A stretch of DNA of 64,000 nt from Echinometra lucunter (lineage: Eukaryota > Echinodermata > Echinoidea > Camarodonta > Echinometridae): positions 7,130,545 to 7,194,544 of the forward strand of contig CM057162.1 in NCBI GenBank assembly GCA_029962745.1. The letters are read 5' to 3'. Of the stretch, positions 12,927 to 26,040 are shown one piece after another; the stretch's first letter is position 1, and each line of letters opens with the position of its first letter. A program made the position numbers and the translations under genes. The notes beneath the pieces were generated by a model. That model made no database searches. It saw nothing but the letters and a program-made list of their open reading frames with translations, and was not told where the DNA came from.

Positions 12927-15900
12927 GTCGGTAATATTTTTTTTTCATATTTTCATTGCATGATTACCCCCGCCTCCACCATAAGTCGTCAGTAATATTT
13001 TTTTTTCATATTTTCATTACATGATTATCCCCGCCCCTACCATAAAAAAGGGGACTGAAATCAACGTCTGTCCATTTTGAAATTTGGAAACTGTTTTATT
13101 TGTGATAATACCTCCCCCCCCCCCCCCCAAATAAAAAAAAGAATCATCATAAAATTGCACTGCAAGTAGGCCTACCGGTTGACCACTGACTATTAATTTG
13201 TTCTCGATGTCAATACAGCACTTGTTGCGGCTGGGTTCAGCTTTGTTCGTTTGTATCGGGCCACGTTCGACTTAGTTCGGTTTTGCGTCTGGTACAAATA
13301 CTCTATTCATTACTCTATCGACAATGATTCGGCAACAACAACCCGGACCCAACTTGGTATTGAAACTGACTACATCCCGATTTTTAATTCCGACCCTAGT
13401 TTGAACCCAGTCCGAATGCTCCCGTTCTTCTCGAACTCTCCCCGACTCGTCCCCGACAGGTCCCCGAAAAATGGTCTGTTTGAGATCTTTGGAACATGGT
13501 TGAAATATCTCACCCCGACAATTTCTTTAGCCTTAAAGACCAACAGTCTCGATATCAGACCGACGTAAAACTGACAGCAGACCGACTCATGCAGATATCG
13601 GACCGAATGGCACAAAACTTGTATTTAGAGATCGGTTTCGGGTTAGTCTGGCTGGGTGACTGTAGTATACTTGGTTAACAATTACAAGCGGTGGCGTATC
13701 TAAGGGGGCAGGGGGGCAAGTGCCCTGGGCGGCACTTTGAAGGGGAGCAAAAAAACGCAAAAAGATAAAAAGAAAAAATGAAGAAAAATCATATTTTAAC
13801 AACAATTTTGCGCCCCCTCCCCTCCCTTCGCAGGGTAAATACATCAGTAATGGAGTTTTTGAGGGCTTAAAGTGCAAAAATCTTCTAAAGCTCGGTCGCT
13901 TTGCTCCCTCGCATGATCATTTCCTCTCAGTATCTCATAATTTCGCACCCCTATGATTTCCTTAAACAAGCTTTTTAAAATGGGTTCAGAATTTTAATGA
14001 TGCAATTGTCGTTGTTTTGCTCGCTGTCATAGAAGTTTCAACTGCCTCTTGCGAAATACTGCCCCCCCCCCCCCCCCCCGTGGGGCCTAATAGAGCATTT
14101 GCAAAGGTTGAATATTTTAAAGAGATCAAACATCTAATAAGGGCAGCACCTGGAGGGGTTGCAAAAAACGCAAAAGAGAAAAAGAAAAAGGAGAAAATGA
14201 AGAAAAAACATATTATTTTCAGGCATATAATAGGCGCGTCCCCATCCGCAGGGTAAATGCATCAAAAGGCCCAAGACCAAGGCCAGGGTTCGCTCCCGTC
14301 TTAACCTCGTAAGTTCCCCATAAACTCCTCGAGACCTTCGTCTGCGCGACTTCCCTGCCTTCATCACTTCGGTCGTCAACCATTGAGGGTTTAAAATGCC
14401 ACATTTTTCTACAGCTCAGTCGCTTTGCCCCCTTGCATGAATACATTCGCTTTCAGGATTTCACAGGCTTTTTTTAAATAGCCTTTTTCAAAGGGGTTCA
14501 GAATTTGCTTTGCTCGCTATCATTTCATCTGCATGCCTCTTGCTAGATACTGCGCCCCCGGTATGGCCTATAATACAGCATTTGCAAAGGCTAAACATTT
14601 GAAATAAATCTAAACTTTTTGTGCCCTTGCCATTAAAATTAGGCCTAGAAAATTTCTCAAGGTTTTTCGTTAAGCACTCTAAATTCTAACACTGAGAAAA
14701 AAGAAAAAAGTTAATTTCGATCTTATCTACCGTTCAGTTTCAGTGGTTAATACTGCGAAATTGCGAAAATGAAATGTAGAATGAATCATAATCATCAAAG
14801 AAAACAGGCATTTTTTGTCAGCCCCCCCCCCCCCCTTATATGAATGTACGAAACATGTTTCTGCTTTGAAGGAATTTTGTTAGGCCAAAATCTAATTACC
14901 TCTAATGCTTAAAAATAGCATATCAAATGGAAAATGAAATGTCACTGAATCATTTCAATGCAGCAACATATCATAATCTGAGCTGATACACAGTAAATTT
15001 ACAAGTAAGTCTGTGAATAAAATGTGTAGGAACCTCCTAATCTAGGCTACATTTTTTATTTGCATGGAAAAATTTAGTAGTAAAAAAGCACTTTACTTTA
15101 TGTTTGCATATACTGAGGGAAAATGTTGACTAAGAAATCGTGTAGAATTTTGCTTATTTCATTTCTGTTGTTAATACTGTATGCACAAAAGGCTGTATCA
15201 TCGATGACTCATGAAACAGAACTGGAATTACGCAACTAACGTTGGCTCCACGCCTGGTCCTTCAATACCTGGTCCATTATCATCGATTCCATTTAGGCCT
15301 TTTGTTTTTACTTTGAAATCAGATCGCACGTGTTTTCTCTTTTTTCCAGATCTTGAATTAATGAATTGGGGTTCAGTACCAGGTACATTTTATCTCTGTA
15401 TGCCTTCTCTTATATTTTTATTTGATTGATAATTAACCGAAATAAATTTAGTTATATCTGCAGGTGTCATAAGCGTGCTTTATACTTCATAATTGTTTTT
15501 CTTTTCTTAACTTTTTAAATATGACTGTCAGTTTGCAAATACAAAGTTCGCAATAGATTTTTAGTAGAACCGTTCTTATCTTTATGGTTTAACTAATATG
15601 GTTCAATCGGTGCATGTATTCTGTGCATGTATAATTTGCATTAAACGTCTTATTTTGGCAAAGATATCGTAGTCTCATCTCTATACTGTACAGTATCCAA
15701 ATCGTTGATATATATCAACGAAGGTCGTGCAGTACCTCATAATTATATCACACAAACTATAAAGCTCATCATCAAGTTCATTCTATCTTCACTCCTTTTC
15801 TTGTTTTGTTTCCATTTTGGAATTTCTCATTAATCTTGGAATATAAAGACAAATTTATATGCAATAACAAGATTGAAGGTGCAACGTAATAATATTTCGA

Positions 15901-15969
15901 TATCGCTCGCTATAAGATTCCCTCCGTGAATTATGATAAAGTCTTAGGGGACCATGCACATTTTCCTGG

Positions 15970-16097
15970 GCCCTGTAACATAAAAAAAATACAATCAATT
16001 TTACAATTGATATCAATCGTAAACCATGTACTAAACATACTAAAGAGTTACATTTGATCGTACGATTGATTGTATCTCTTTATGCTACACCCCTATA
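15970..16097. mobile_element. Palindromic GTAACA MITE (block A')
   Basis: This is the same element as 2867-2990, at the same place in the duplicated block. Confidence 0.7.
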
Positions 16098-16914
16098 GTC
16101 TTATAATATTCCCGGCTTTGGGCAGGAATTTGTCATGTTTGTGCTCAGTACTGTTCCTGGTTATATAAGTGCAAGTCAAAATATATATAGAGAGAATAAA
16201 AGCAGTTTCAGTCTTACCTTTAGTTCTCCCCCTCTCTCTCTCACGCTCTCTGTCACTCTTTCTCTATCCAAACTATAGTTGAAACTTGAACCAGATTTGA
16301 AACGCAAATGTGTCTTGTCCGCCATACGCATAATGCGTTCATTCCGTTTCATTGTTGTTGAATTTAACAACATTTTGACAATAATGCTTGTCATCCGAAA
16401 GATTCTTAAGTTTGAGAATTTAATGTATAATTTGTTAACTTTCCCACTATATATTTTCGAAGTTTGTTTTCATGACGAAAATGAACTTGATCCTTATAAT
16501 GTTATTACATCAAAGCAATTTTCAGATTAGTGAGAACATGATTCGACGGTATATTCATACAACTGCTATTTCAATATCATTGCTTGCCTCCTTTATCAAG
16601 CCCATAATATATTTTGGAAAGAAATAATATGTCACTTTGATCATTGTTCATATGCAAGCTTGTGCTGTTCTGTATTATCCGATTCTACTGCAGTAGATAT
16701 AATGTGTTTTTATATGTATGTGTAATACCTTATGTCTACCAAATATTTGTTTTCAATTCTTACGGTAGGTTGATTATTTTGCACTAATCCTATGCATTTT
16801 ATTATGAAATTTGGATTTTGTAGATATTTTAATTTGTAAATTAAGTCTTTTTATGATATTCCACGGACTTGCAGAAGAACGTGCTGTCGGTTGAAGAATG
16901 TTTTTCCGTGGTTG

Positions 16915-16990
16915 AATGAAATAAATGAAATTAAATGAAATGAAATGAAAAGAAATGAAATGAAATGAAATGAAATGAAATAAAATAAAA
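16915..16990 (+). repeat. (GAAAT)n microsatellite, expanded in A'
   Basis: A pentanucleotide array. It is shorter at 3815-3860 in block A and reduced to a few units (inverted) at about 40405-40430. Confidence 0.9.
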
Positions 16991-18027
16991 TCAAATTAAA
17001 TTAAACGCATTATTCCATCACATGTATGAATGTATATATGTAGATTAGATGTTTACAACTAACATGCTGCCTTATCTTTTGATACCTTCAACGCTTTATT
17101 GTGCGCATTGATTAGAAACCACAGAGCTTGTCGTTTTTAAATTCATAGTACGTGTATAATGTATATAAAAAAAACTTGAAAACTGACCTTTTATCAAAAT
17201 GAATAAATCACTTTGCATTGGCTAAGTCTCAGGTCTGTTTTCACATGATCATTCTTCACTGGGTTCATGGATGTTGACTGACCAAAATTTAATGGTATCA
17301 AATAAAGTATACCTTTAATACTTCTATAAGCAATATGGTCATACTTTCTTCTCGTTTTGTTTTGCTTTCGGGGTTGTATTTTTTTAACCAAAAACTAAAT
17401 TGAAAATATATTAAACACTAAACAGATTTTTCTTCAGCTGGACTTCGATCATGAAACGATCTCGAATATCTACATTTTCAAGGTACATACCATACATACG
17501 CAACAAATAGGTGTTAACAATTTATACTTAGCTTCATGAGTTAGTTGATAAATGTTTCATTTAGAACAAGATTTCTCTGAAAATACTGCAGTTTACATGT
17601 ATCACTCAACCTCATATATTTAAAAAAAAAATTAAAATACTAATAGCTACTATAATCTTTTTTATTTCCAACCCGTTGATTTCATCAGATTAAATAAGGT
17701 AGTCTTCAAACAGCTAACATAATCACTCTGCAGCTATATACTTGTCATACAAAATCATAGAGCATCAGCAATCTATACATAAAATTGCAGTTTGCTACAA
17801 TGAGCACAGTTCCAACATGGAATATACATGTAGGTTCCCACCTGCCAATGCAAACATTCTTTTATGTGGTATCTTTATGATATAATGCAGCTATTTCCAT
17901 ACAAAGCAAGAAAGAGCCTACCCAATGGCAATTTTTTGGTTGTCTGAATAAAGGCAAGGTGGCATTCTTTTACAACTCAATTACAATCACATTCAAATGG
18001 CAGTGTCCATGCAGCAATGATGGTATT

Positions 18028-18169
18028 TTATTGGAACTGTGGAGTGCTGATTCGTAGGCCGATGGTGTCCTTGCCAATCTCTGTGACCTGGGTCACTCGA
18101 CAGATTTCACCTTTGAATTGCGGCAGATAGCAGGCTCTACTCAGAGGACACTTTTCAGCTGGCTTCCGC
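18028..18169 (-). CDS. COPA: Coatomer alpha C-terminal exon, copy 2
   Basis: This is the block A' copy of the exon at 4871-5012. It has an intact CTCAG acceptor, frame and TAA stop. Relative to copy 1 it has Gly to Arg near the start and ends ISTPQFQ instead of ISPPQFR. These amino-acid-changing substitutions at conserved C-terminal positions suggest relaxed constraint. It is probably a non-functional or haplotypic duplicate. Confidence 0.65.
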
Positions 18170-21100
18170 CTGAGAAAAATGACAAGAAGGGTATTACAGT
18201 TTCTACAGAACAACACCATATTCACTGGAAAGAAAGAGGGTCAGACTAAGAAGGTCTGATTATGTAGTTTAGAACTATTATCATAGAAAAGGAGCCATTT
18301 TCTTCAATTTCATGATTTTGTTAATCATTGCTTTCTTTCATCCAAGCAGAAGGCACATTTATACTGACTTCCCCATAAAATAGAATAAACCATAATCGTG
18401 TATTGATTGATGGTGGATGATTGTTTTGATGAAGATGATGACCATATAACTCCTTGTTTTGTCTTACAGGCACATTACACATAGATCTATGGATTGACCT
18501 TAAATTTCTCACATGATCATATTTTACAAGTAACTCTGATAATTTTTTTTTTAAAGATGGAGCCATGTCATTTGAAACAGTAAAATGCACATAGCAATAT
18601 CTTAATATCAGTACCCTTTATTTAATATTCTTTTCCTCTTCCACATTTGTTTCTAATAACATTTGCTTATCTTATCCATACACACTTTTGTCTCTATCCT
18701 TGTATATACACAATGATTATATTCCCTTCATAAATTTGTTGCATGAATTTTGAACACATGTCTACCTGTTCAAATATCATGATTAATAGGCGACGTTTTT
18801 TTTCGGATGATGTTTGTTATTCCGAAGGTTCATTATTCAGAAACACGCAAATTGCGTATACCTAGATATTCGTTAGTCCGAAAATGAAATGAGGTTCGAA
18901 ACTAACGAACCAACGGACCTTATGTCATTTTCGGACTAATGACCCTTCGGAATAACGAACCTTAATATTTCTTTTTCGGATTAACGAACCATCGGGCTAA
19001 CGAACTGTAAACGTTTTTCAGAAGTCATGCAATCCTTTAGTAAAAATTGTGAGTCCTGGTAAAGGTGAAACTTAATTTGTGAAGTTTGATGTAAAGGCCG
19101 CGGAAGTTCTTGTAAAAATGGAATATAAATTGTGAGCTCCCATAGCATTTCTATTCCTAGGTACATGAAACATTTTTAGCACTGTCTCATGAAAGGGATT
19201 CCTTTTGCAATTCCCTCTTCTTCTAAAGGTGACTATGCAAGTAATTGAAACTTGGACTAAATTTTGAGGCCACAAGCTTGTCTAGTCCATCGTGACCCCA
19301 TCATGATTCATTCCTAATTCTCCATATGTAAATACGAGATTCAACCGTAGAGGGTGATATTTCCCACACACGGTGCAGACACGGGCATTTCCGGTTTGCA
19401 TATAAACATTATGGGTCGAGTCTTAACAAGTCCAATTAAAATCATAGTTATTCCAGCAACAAACCCTGATGCTACCTGCATAGATCTAACAAAATTATCA
19501 AGAGAGTTAATGAAACCTGAACAATATTTTCGTCAAATGAGGGATTTGTTAACATCGTTGTACATTAATGGAAGCCGGAAGTAAATCTTGTCAAATCGTC
19601 GGTACTGGATTGTGTCTGTGCATGGGCTGACCTGCGTGGTGTGCAGGAAATGTCACTCCCCTACTGTTGAATATCTGTTGACGAGATTGAGAACATTTCT
19701 TTTTATCTTGAAGATGCAAAAAGCTTACAATAAGCATTTTTTCACTTTAAGTGCATAACCAAACTTTTCAAATATACATGATATATGCACGACGTTTCAA
19801 TCCTAATCAATTTGCATGACTAATCTTCAATTATTCAGTGGAGTAAGAAAATGCTTTGAAGAAACATTCACAAAACTGGTCTCTATATCATTGATTGCCT
19901 CTTCGTCTGGTCAAAACAGTTGTCTTTCCTTAACACAGAGTGTTCTTATGTAGTTAACTATTCATATTTACCTGTCTGACATGTTTATTTCAACAAATAG
20001 GGTGGAAAGCTTCATTTGCATAATATTTCGACAGAATGTAGACAACATTTGAAACTACTGCAAATGACATAGTCCAAATGTACAGAAAATATCTGCCGGA
20101 AAAAATGTGTCTGAAGGGCAGCGCAATTTTCAAATAGCTATGGTTTCCTCTTTGTGCAATATTTCCATATTATAAAAGCCCAAAGGCAGCCATCTCTCTC
20201 TCTCTCTCTCTCTATTTCTTTCCTCTTGGTATATTCATTCTCGCCTACTGCTATGACTGTGTTTGATAATCATAAACTCCTAGACAAATTCATTTATACT
20301 CAACCGTATTAATGGTATCAATACGCATTTTCAATTGTTCAGTTTTGTTTTCTTCTTCTTGTTACTAATAACAATTTTTAAATCTTTTCCTTCACAGTTT
20401 TTGTCTCTATTCTGTATAAACAAAATTATCATATCAGTCTTTCTCTTCATAAAGTCAATCTTAAGATCTTAAAATTGTTGTTCTCTATACATCCGTTCGG
20501 AAAGAAATATCTTCTGACTGACAGAAGATTTTCTTTCAAACTCAGGCATAACAAAAGGCTCGAGTTCTTGGACAAAGGAAATATAAACTGTGAGTTTTTC
20601 ATTCCCATGTGGAATTTACAGCAAAGTCTGACGAAAAAGGACTGCATTCAAATTTGAAATATTCTCTAAGTGATCAGAAAAAGGTAAATATTTAACCAAA
20701 TTTTCCAGTCACAATAGTTCCCATGCTCATAGCTGTGTACATCATGTTTCATTTTTCCCAGTTTTTCATAGCTGTGTACATCATGTTTCATTTTTCCAGT
20801 TTTAACCAGATTAACAAGATATGTTTGATGTATTTTATTCATGTATTTTATGATGTAAGTAACTATGTTTTGTAATCTTGCTCTTCCTTTTACCCCCAGT
20901 CCTGTACAATGTTCTCATGCAGCATGTAACCTGGACTTTTTATGTTTGTTTCCCTTTGTTTGAAATCAATAAAGTTGATTATGAAAAAAAAAAAATTCTC
21001 TGCAACTCAGAAGTTTTGAACAGCTTCCAGTAAACGAATATTTCACTTCACTACAACACAAAATATTCCAGATATATTCTAGAAGGTTTCGTAATGAAGT

Positions 21101-22005
21101 TGCACGACTGGAACTCAACTTATCTTCATAATGCACAATTAAAATGACAGGTTCAATTTTGCACCCTAAATGCAACACTGTAGCACCTTTTTGAGTGCAA
21201 AATGTAGCTCAATGCACCCTTATACAAAGTTGTACCCACATGACTAATATATCTAGTCATAAAAGTTAATACATTCTATTCAGAAATGACTGAGTTCTAG
21301 CCAAAATATGATTGGAAAATAGTCACAAATGACTAAAATATATAACTAGTATTTTAGTTGCACCAAGCTGACTCTTTCATCTAGTCATTTTCAACTGATT
21401 TGTTTTAAGAGTGTTGCAGACTTGGGACCAATTACCTCCCCCTCCCCCCCCCCCCCCTCAAATTCTGTAAAAACTTTTTAAAGAAAAGGTATTGTATAGT
21501 TGAGATTTTAGGGGAACGTCAAAGTAAAGTTGAAGCCTTCTTAGTCTGCTCTTTAAAACATACAAATTCCAAAACAAAGTACAATAGAACTCATTCCTGC
21601 AAAGTAATACAGCATTCAATATCTTTATTTTATGTGAAAGAATGAAGTTTACCTTGACAAAATAAACATGAAGCTAGTCAAAACTTTTTACTATTAAATA
21701 AGTACAGGGTCATTTTACACCCTGAAAGTATAATTTAACAATGACATAGGTGCAATTTGCAAAAAATTAGATCGAAAATTAATAACATAATCCAGAAAAG
21801 GGAATATTACAAGTAATAGCTTGTGCATCTCTTAAAGAAAATGGAACATGTTGATAAATCACCAATTTATGCCGATGTCTGTATTTTCTCTCTTCCCCCT
21901 CTCTCTTATTCTCTCTCTGTCTATCTCTATCCCCCCTCTCTCTCTCTCTCTCTCTGTCTCTTTCGCGCGTGCTCTTTCAATGTATTCCCTTCCCCCAAAC
22001 AGCAG

Positions 22006-22226
22006 ATGCATAGAATTGACTGATGAACAGTTAGAACACATTTCATCAAGACTTACATCAGGTAGCAGCTACATTTACATTTGAGGAAATAAATCTGCCA
22101 AGAGAGAATTTCAAACGTTCAGTCATCAACATGATCAATACACACAAATCCAGTAACAGAACAGGAATACCCCATTTACATGAGTATGGCAACATTTTTC
22201 TCCTACCATGCCTACAGAATCTTTAA
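22006..22226 (+). pseudogene. Death-domain-like exon remnant, frame-broken
   Basis: Downstream of a CT-rich tract and a CCCCAAACAG acceptor, one frame gives ELTDEQLEHISSRLTSGSS (death-domain helix 1-2 style) and stops at 22082. The other frame continues with LPRENFKRSVINMINTHKSS and NRTGIPHL (helix 4-5 style). The two halves align with a diverged paralogue at 24654-24830, so a 1-nt frameshift has broken one exon. It lies at the distal end of block A'. The equivalent in block A is lost in the assembly gap. Confidence 0.5.
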
Positions 22227-22921
22227 GTAGAATGTTCACATAGCAAAATAAGTGCATGTATTAAGAACAACTCGTTTTACATTACACAGGGTGGGACTGT
22301 CACAAGATGTCCAACTGACCTTCATTATTCTTGTAGCAATGGCAAAGAAATAATTGTACATAAAATTTCAGTCATCTTTTTTTGCAGTTTACAAAACTTA
22401 GGTAGAGGGGAAAAAATTAAGTTTACATCATGCCACGTAATAACGATTAGATTCTGCTCTGAGAACAGTTTTGTTTTGCATGGTCTTATAACCATATAAC
22501 TTACAAATTACAACGTGGTGATGACTCCAAAGCCGTATTACAGATATTAATTGTGCCAACAAATATTATCATTTTCATATTTGAACTCACAGATATTCAG
22601 TATGTATTAAATACACAACACTGTTCTGTATATCTAAGCCATGAGCGATCTTGGTGTCATTAGTACTGGAAAAAGAATTCTCCCTGTAATCTAAACGCGT
22701 TAGCCAAAATAAATGATCTTGTTATCATTTTATTGGGAAAAAAAGAATTCTCTTTCGAATCAATTCAGCAATTATCACATCATGTCATTTATCTCGCTGA
22801 AATGTAGGATCACAGGTGTTGCGTTCTTTTTGGGCCACCCTGTATAAGAAAATGTTGGGTCGGTTTATTACAGAAATACCATGATAAAATACAGAAAAAT
22901 GCTGATAAATAACTGGAACAA

Positions 22922-23117
22922 TCAACTCCTGGGCAAGGACAAACTACAGAGCGCCATCTTAGGACTGGATTGAATCAATGAACTTTGAAAACAGTAATTC
23001 TTGTCACGCACTCTAGTAAGTACATCAACAATCTGTTCTTTCGTCACTTTATCTCCAACGAACTTTCTGTATAACTGCAGGCACACGAGAGACACTCTTT
23101 GTTGTACAGCATTAGGT
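22922..23117 (-). pseudogene. Death-domain exon, 3' half (split by MITE)
   Basis: The minus strand from 23117 reads PNAVQQRVSLVCLQLYRKF then VTKEQIVDVLTRVRDKN and ends at TGA 22924-22922. This matches helices 5 and 6 of a death domain. The 5' half of the same exon lies at 23387-23527, beyond a 261-bp MITE. A one-base frame difference remains after the MITE and one target-site copy are removed on paper, so the exon is dead even without the insertion. Confidence 0.55.
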
Positions 23118-23378
23118 CATGGCCGTGAGCAGCAGGGGAAAGGCCTCCCCCCCCCCCGAAATTTTCAAGATCCATATTTTTTTACTGAAAAAATCTCCAA
23201 ATGTTCCCCAAAATTGTGCACCAGATCCATTAATTTCAATTTTTAAAAAAACAAATGCGCCCTCTTGACAAACTTGGTCACTTCGCTCCATCGTTTGCGT
23301 GTTTCTTCGAATATTTAACGTACTCTTGCCGCCCCCTCCCCCCCCCCCCCGAAAAAAAAAAATATGCGTACGGCACTG
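23118..23378 (-). mobile_element. 261-bp hAT-like MITE inserted in a death-domain exon
   Basis: The ends read CATGGCCGTGAGC and, on the opposite strand, CAGTGCCGTACGC (9 of 13 matching). The flanks are CATTAGGT (23110-23117) and CATAAGGT (23379-23386), an 8-bp duplication with one mismatch, as made by hAT transposases. Internal poly-C/poly-G runs flank an AT-rich core with no coding capacity. Orientation is arbitrary. Confidence 0.6.
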
Positions 23379-23386
23379 CATAAGGT

Positions 23387-23527
23387 TTAGGTCCTCCCTC
23401 CAGGAGTTTCCTTGCAAACGCTGATTCCGTCTTTGAAGTTCTTCAGCTTGAAACCCAGATTAGTGGCTGTTCTTAGTGCGAGGATCTTTCTGATGAACTG
23501 GTAGGAGGTTGCAATGCAAGAAGTATG
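23387..23527 (-). pseudogene. Death-domain exon, 5' half (split by MITE)
   Basis: The minus strand has acceptor CCAGTTTTCAG at 23528-23538, then SYQFIRKILALRTATNLGF and KLKNFKDGISVCKETPGG. The Leu-Ala-x-x-x-Ala-x-x-Leu-Gly pattern is typical of death-domain helices 2-3. The frame runs to a stop at the insertion boundary. Its continuation is at 22922-23117. Confidence 0.55.
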
Positions 23528-24653
23528 CTGAAAACTGGAAGATAATAAAAAAAAAATGTAACAAATGATGCAGTTGCTTTGCAACATCCTGTAATGAACC
23601 TACAATTCACTACAGGCATGGATATCTTATCACTAAAATTCAACCAGGGTTTCATGAAGAGTCTTGTCAGTGATTTTTTCTGACAAGTGATATAAGCTAT
23701 TGAAATCTGCAAGGATCTGAGGCTTTTGTTATTAAAAACGTCATGAGGTAGCCTTTTTATTAGTGAAAGGGGGTTAGTACATTCTTTCGTCAATAGAATC
23801 CGCTTTGGGGGCATTAGAGGAACAGAAAAAAGGTAAAAAAGAAGGAGAAAGAGGAAAGACATGATAGTGGAATGAATTTCATAGAAACACTTACAGGAGA
23901 CTGTGACCTTGACCTTTGACCTAGGTAACTCAAAATCTAATCAGATCCTCTTATGGTGATTCATTATAAGGACGATGTTTGAAGTTCGTACTGCAAAGAG
24001 TTTTTGAGATATCGCATAAACGACAGATGGAAAACCCCAAAACATTATGCCTCCGGCATCTCTTATGCTGATCGGAGGCATAAAAAGCAAATTTAAATAC
24101 TTAACTTACAAATTACCATATTTTCAAAATCAGTTAGTATTAATCAACAAAAGATATCAACTTATTAAAAGTCATTTATGCATTCTTGTACATTATGTTA
24201 TAAACTAAGTGCATGCCAAATTTAGTAACAAATGGGCATTTTAGAGCCAAGATCTAAGTAGGGGGAAGCATATGCATTGCTAATTATCTATATTTCTCAC
24301 TTTTCTCTCTGAGACATGCAGACACATTAAAAAAATAAAATTAGAATTCAATTATGTTTAATATATAAGTTTAATACATAATGTAATATCTCGGAATAGA
24401 CTGACTGTCATCTCGCAAAACATAGCATGTCACAACTTTGAATGTACTAGGAAAGGACAGGACACTTCTCACCTTTTAAGCATTATTTTACAGTGACAAA
24501 TGTGTAATGAAATATACATTTAAATCCAAAACAAATAATGAGTGTAATGTTACGGAAAATAGAGTATGTTGACCAATTATCAGTTACGACAATGTCTGGG
24601 GTTTTTTAATCATTATTTTACTCTCCTCTCTCTCTCTCTCTCTTCCCCAACAG

Positions 24654-24830
24654 ATATAGAACAGACTAATGCACAATTTAACCACTTAAGTAGACTTAAA
24701 TCAGTCATGAAAAATAATGAGGAGATACGTTTAAATTTGAGTAAATTCTACAAAAAGAATTTCATTCATTTAGTTATCAACATGATCAATACACGAAAAA
24801 TCCAAGAACAGGAATACCCCTTTTCACACA
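24654..24830 (+). pseudogene. Death-domain-like exon remnant, open but isolated
   Basis: A CT-rich tract and TCCCCAACAG acceptor precede a phase-1 frame reading DIEQTNAQFNHLSRLKS then RLNLSKFYKKNF and LVINMINTRKIQ. It is homologous to the broken exon at 22006-22226, sharing VINMINT. It enters in phase 1, like the receptor exons. The frame stays open until a LINE tail at about 24890, so the C-terminal part is not genuine. No partner exons are visible nearby. Confidence 0.45.
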
Positions 24831-24889
24831 ACATAAGGAGTTGTTTTTTTCTCACGGATCTTGATCAGGGTGTGACTGCAAGAAGTCAC

Positions 24890-25012
24890 ACATTGACTGG
24901 TGACTGCGCCTATGAATTATTTTTTTCTGTCCCTTTGAATGTTTTTAAACAGATATATGGTGCCATACAAATGCTGTGAATCATATCATCATCAGAAGTC
25001 CAGTTAACCCTT
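24890..25012 (+). mobile_element. LINE 3' tail remnant
   Basis: The segment TGAATGTTTTTAAACAGATA followed by ATGGTGCCATACAAAT and a TCATCATCA tail closely matches the tail after the reverse-transcriptase remnant at 27428-27655 (ATATGTGGCGCTATACAAA, ATCACCATCATC). It is therefore the same CR1/L2-like LINE family. No coding part survives here. Confidence 0.5.
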
Positions 25013-25697
25013 TTCATAACTCAATTCCAAAGAGATAATTGTGATTAAAATTCAATTCACCTTTATTGCAGTCTATAAAACTTCCGCAGAGGGTCAACAA
25101 AAGCTGACACTATGCCGTACAGTGACTAGCTTTTATTCTGATAATATATGTTGCAGTACTCCACGCATATCATACATAGAACCCTCTTTTTAAGGGAATA
25201 CATTCATTTTGAAATTACAGAGTAAAATTGATTTTCAGTGCATAATAAAAAGGAAGGGAAAGAGCTTGTAAAATTATTGTTTAATTTAGCTTTTTTTAGC
25301 TTATCCTGTTGATACTTGTAGACACGATGATGATAATGACGATGATGACAATGATGACGACAGTAACTAATAACAACATTACAGGAAAGATCTTTTCGTA
25401 CAGAGCTCAATATCAAACGAACAACTGATCAGCATTTTTACCTACTAAATTGATGAGTATCTTCAAAGAATATTTTAAGAATATAATAAGATGATAATAA
25501 TAATAATAATAATAACAGTAATAATGATGATAATAATAATAATAATAATAACATTAATAATAACAATAATAACAATAATAAGAATAATAATAATCAAATG
25601 ATAATAATAACAACTCAATTCTGCCTGAAGAGGCTCCTTCCATCCATTAAAGCGGCTTGTCAGAATCTGACCTTGCCTATTAAAGCGCGTTCTTCTT

Positions 25698-26040
25698 TTA
25701 CTGGCATCGGCGTATGATGTCAAGGGGCCTTAGGTCAGTGGCATCACTGAGCCAGGAGAGGTAAGTCAATCGCTGGCGTCCACGTGCCCTCTTTCCTTCA
25801 AATGCACCTGTAAGGGCAATTGTCTCTAGAGCGTTCTTGCGAAGTGTGTGGCCAAAGAAGCAAATTTGTCGAGTAACAGTAGTATAAATTAAATTAGGGG
25901 ATGATTTGGCTCTTTCGAGGACATTCTATGTTGGTAACATGATCAGTCCATGGTATTCTGATCATCCTACGTAAAACCCACATCTCAACAGCTTCCAGAC
26001 CCTGCTGCATGGCTTTGTTTGAAGTCGTTCAGCATTCAGA
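25698..26040 (-). mobile_element. LINE reverse-transcriptase C-terminal remnant
   Basis: The minus strand contains EMWVLRRMIRIPWTDHVTN, an in-frame stop, then QICFFGHTLRKNALETIALT and KRARGRQRLTYLSWL, ending RRCQ-stop. The WxLRRMxRIxWTDxVTN and FGHxLRK...GKRARGRQR motifs are hallmarks of the C-terminal region of animal LINE endonuclease/reverse-transcriptase proteins. It is 5'-truncated and degenerate. Confidence 0.75.

Larger units (their letters stand above)
12988..22000 (+). repeat. Large duplicated block A' (copy 2)
   Basis: This direct copy of 1-9111 is about mid-90s percent identical by eye. It differs by a roughly 125-bp GC-rich insertion at 14262-14386, an expanded GAAAT microsatellite (16915-16990) and a roughly 340-bp deletion. 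At 19912 the text jumps from CGTCTGGTCAA to AACAGTTGTC, removing what is 6793-7134 in copy 1. A 57-bp segment just before it (12927-12983) is a tandem copy of its start. A haplotypic false duplication is possible given the nearby gaps. Confidence 0.85.

Noticed and set aside
24566..24979. 137-residue plus-strand open frame
   Set aside because: Only the middle (24654-24830) is exon-like. The start is a CT-rich tract and the end runs through a LINE tail, so the full frame is a chance fusion.
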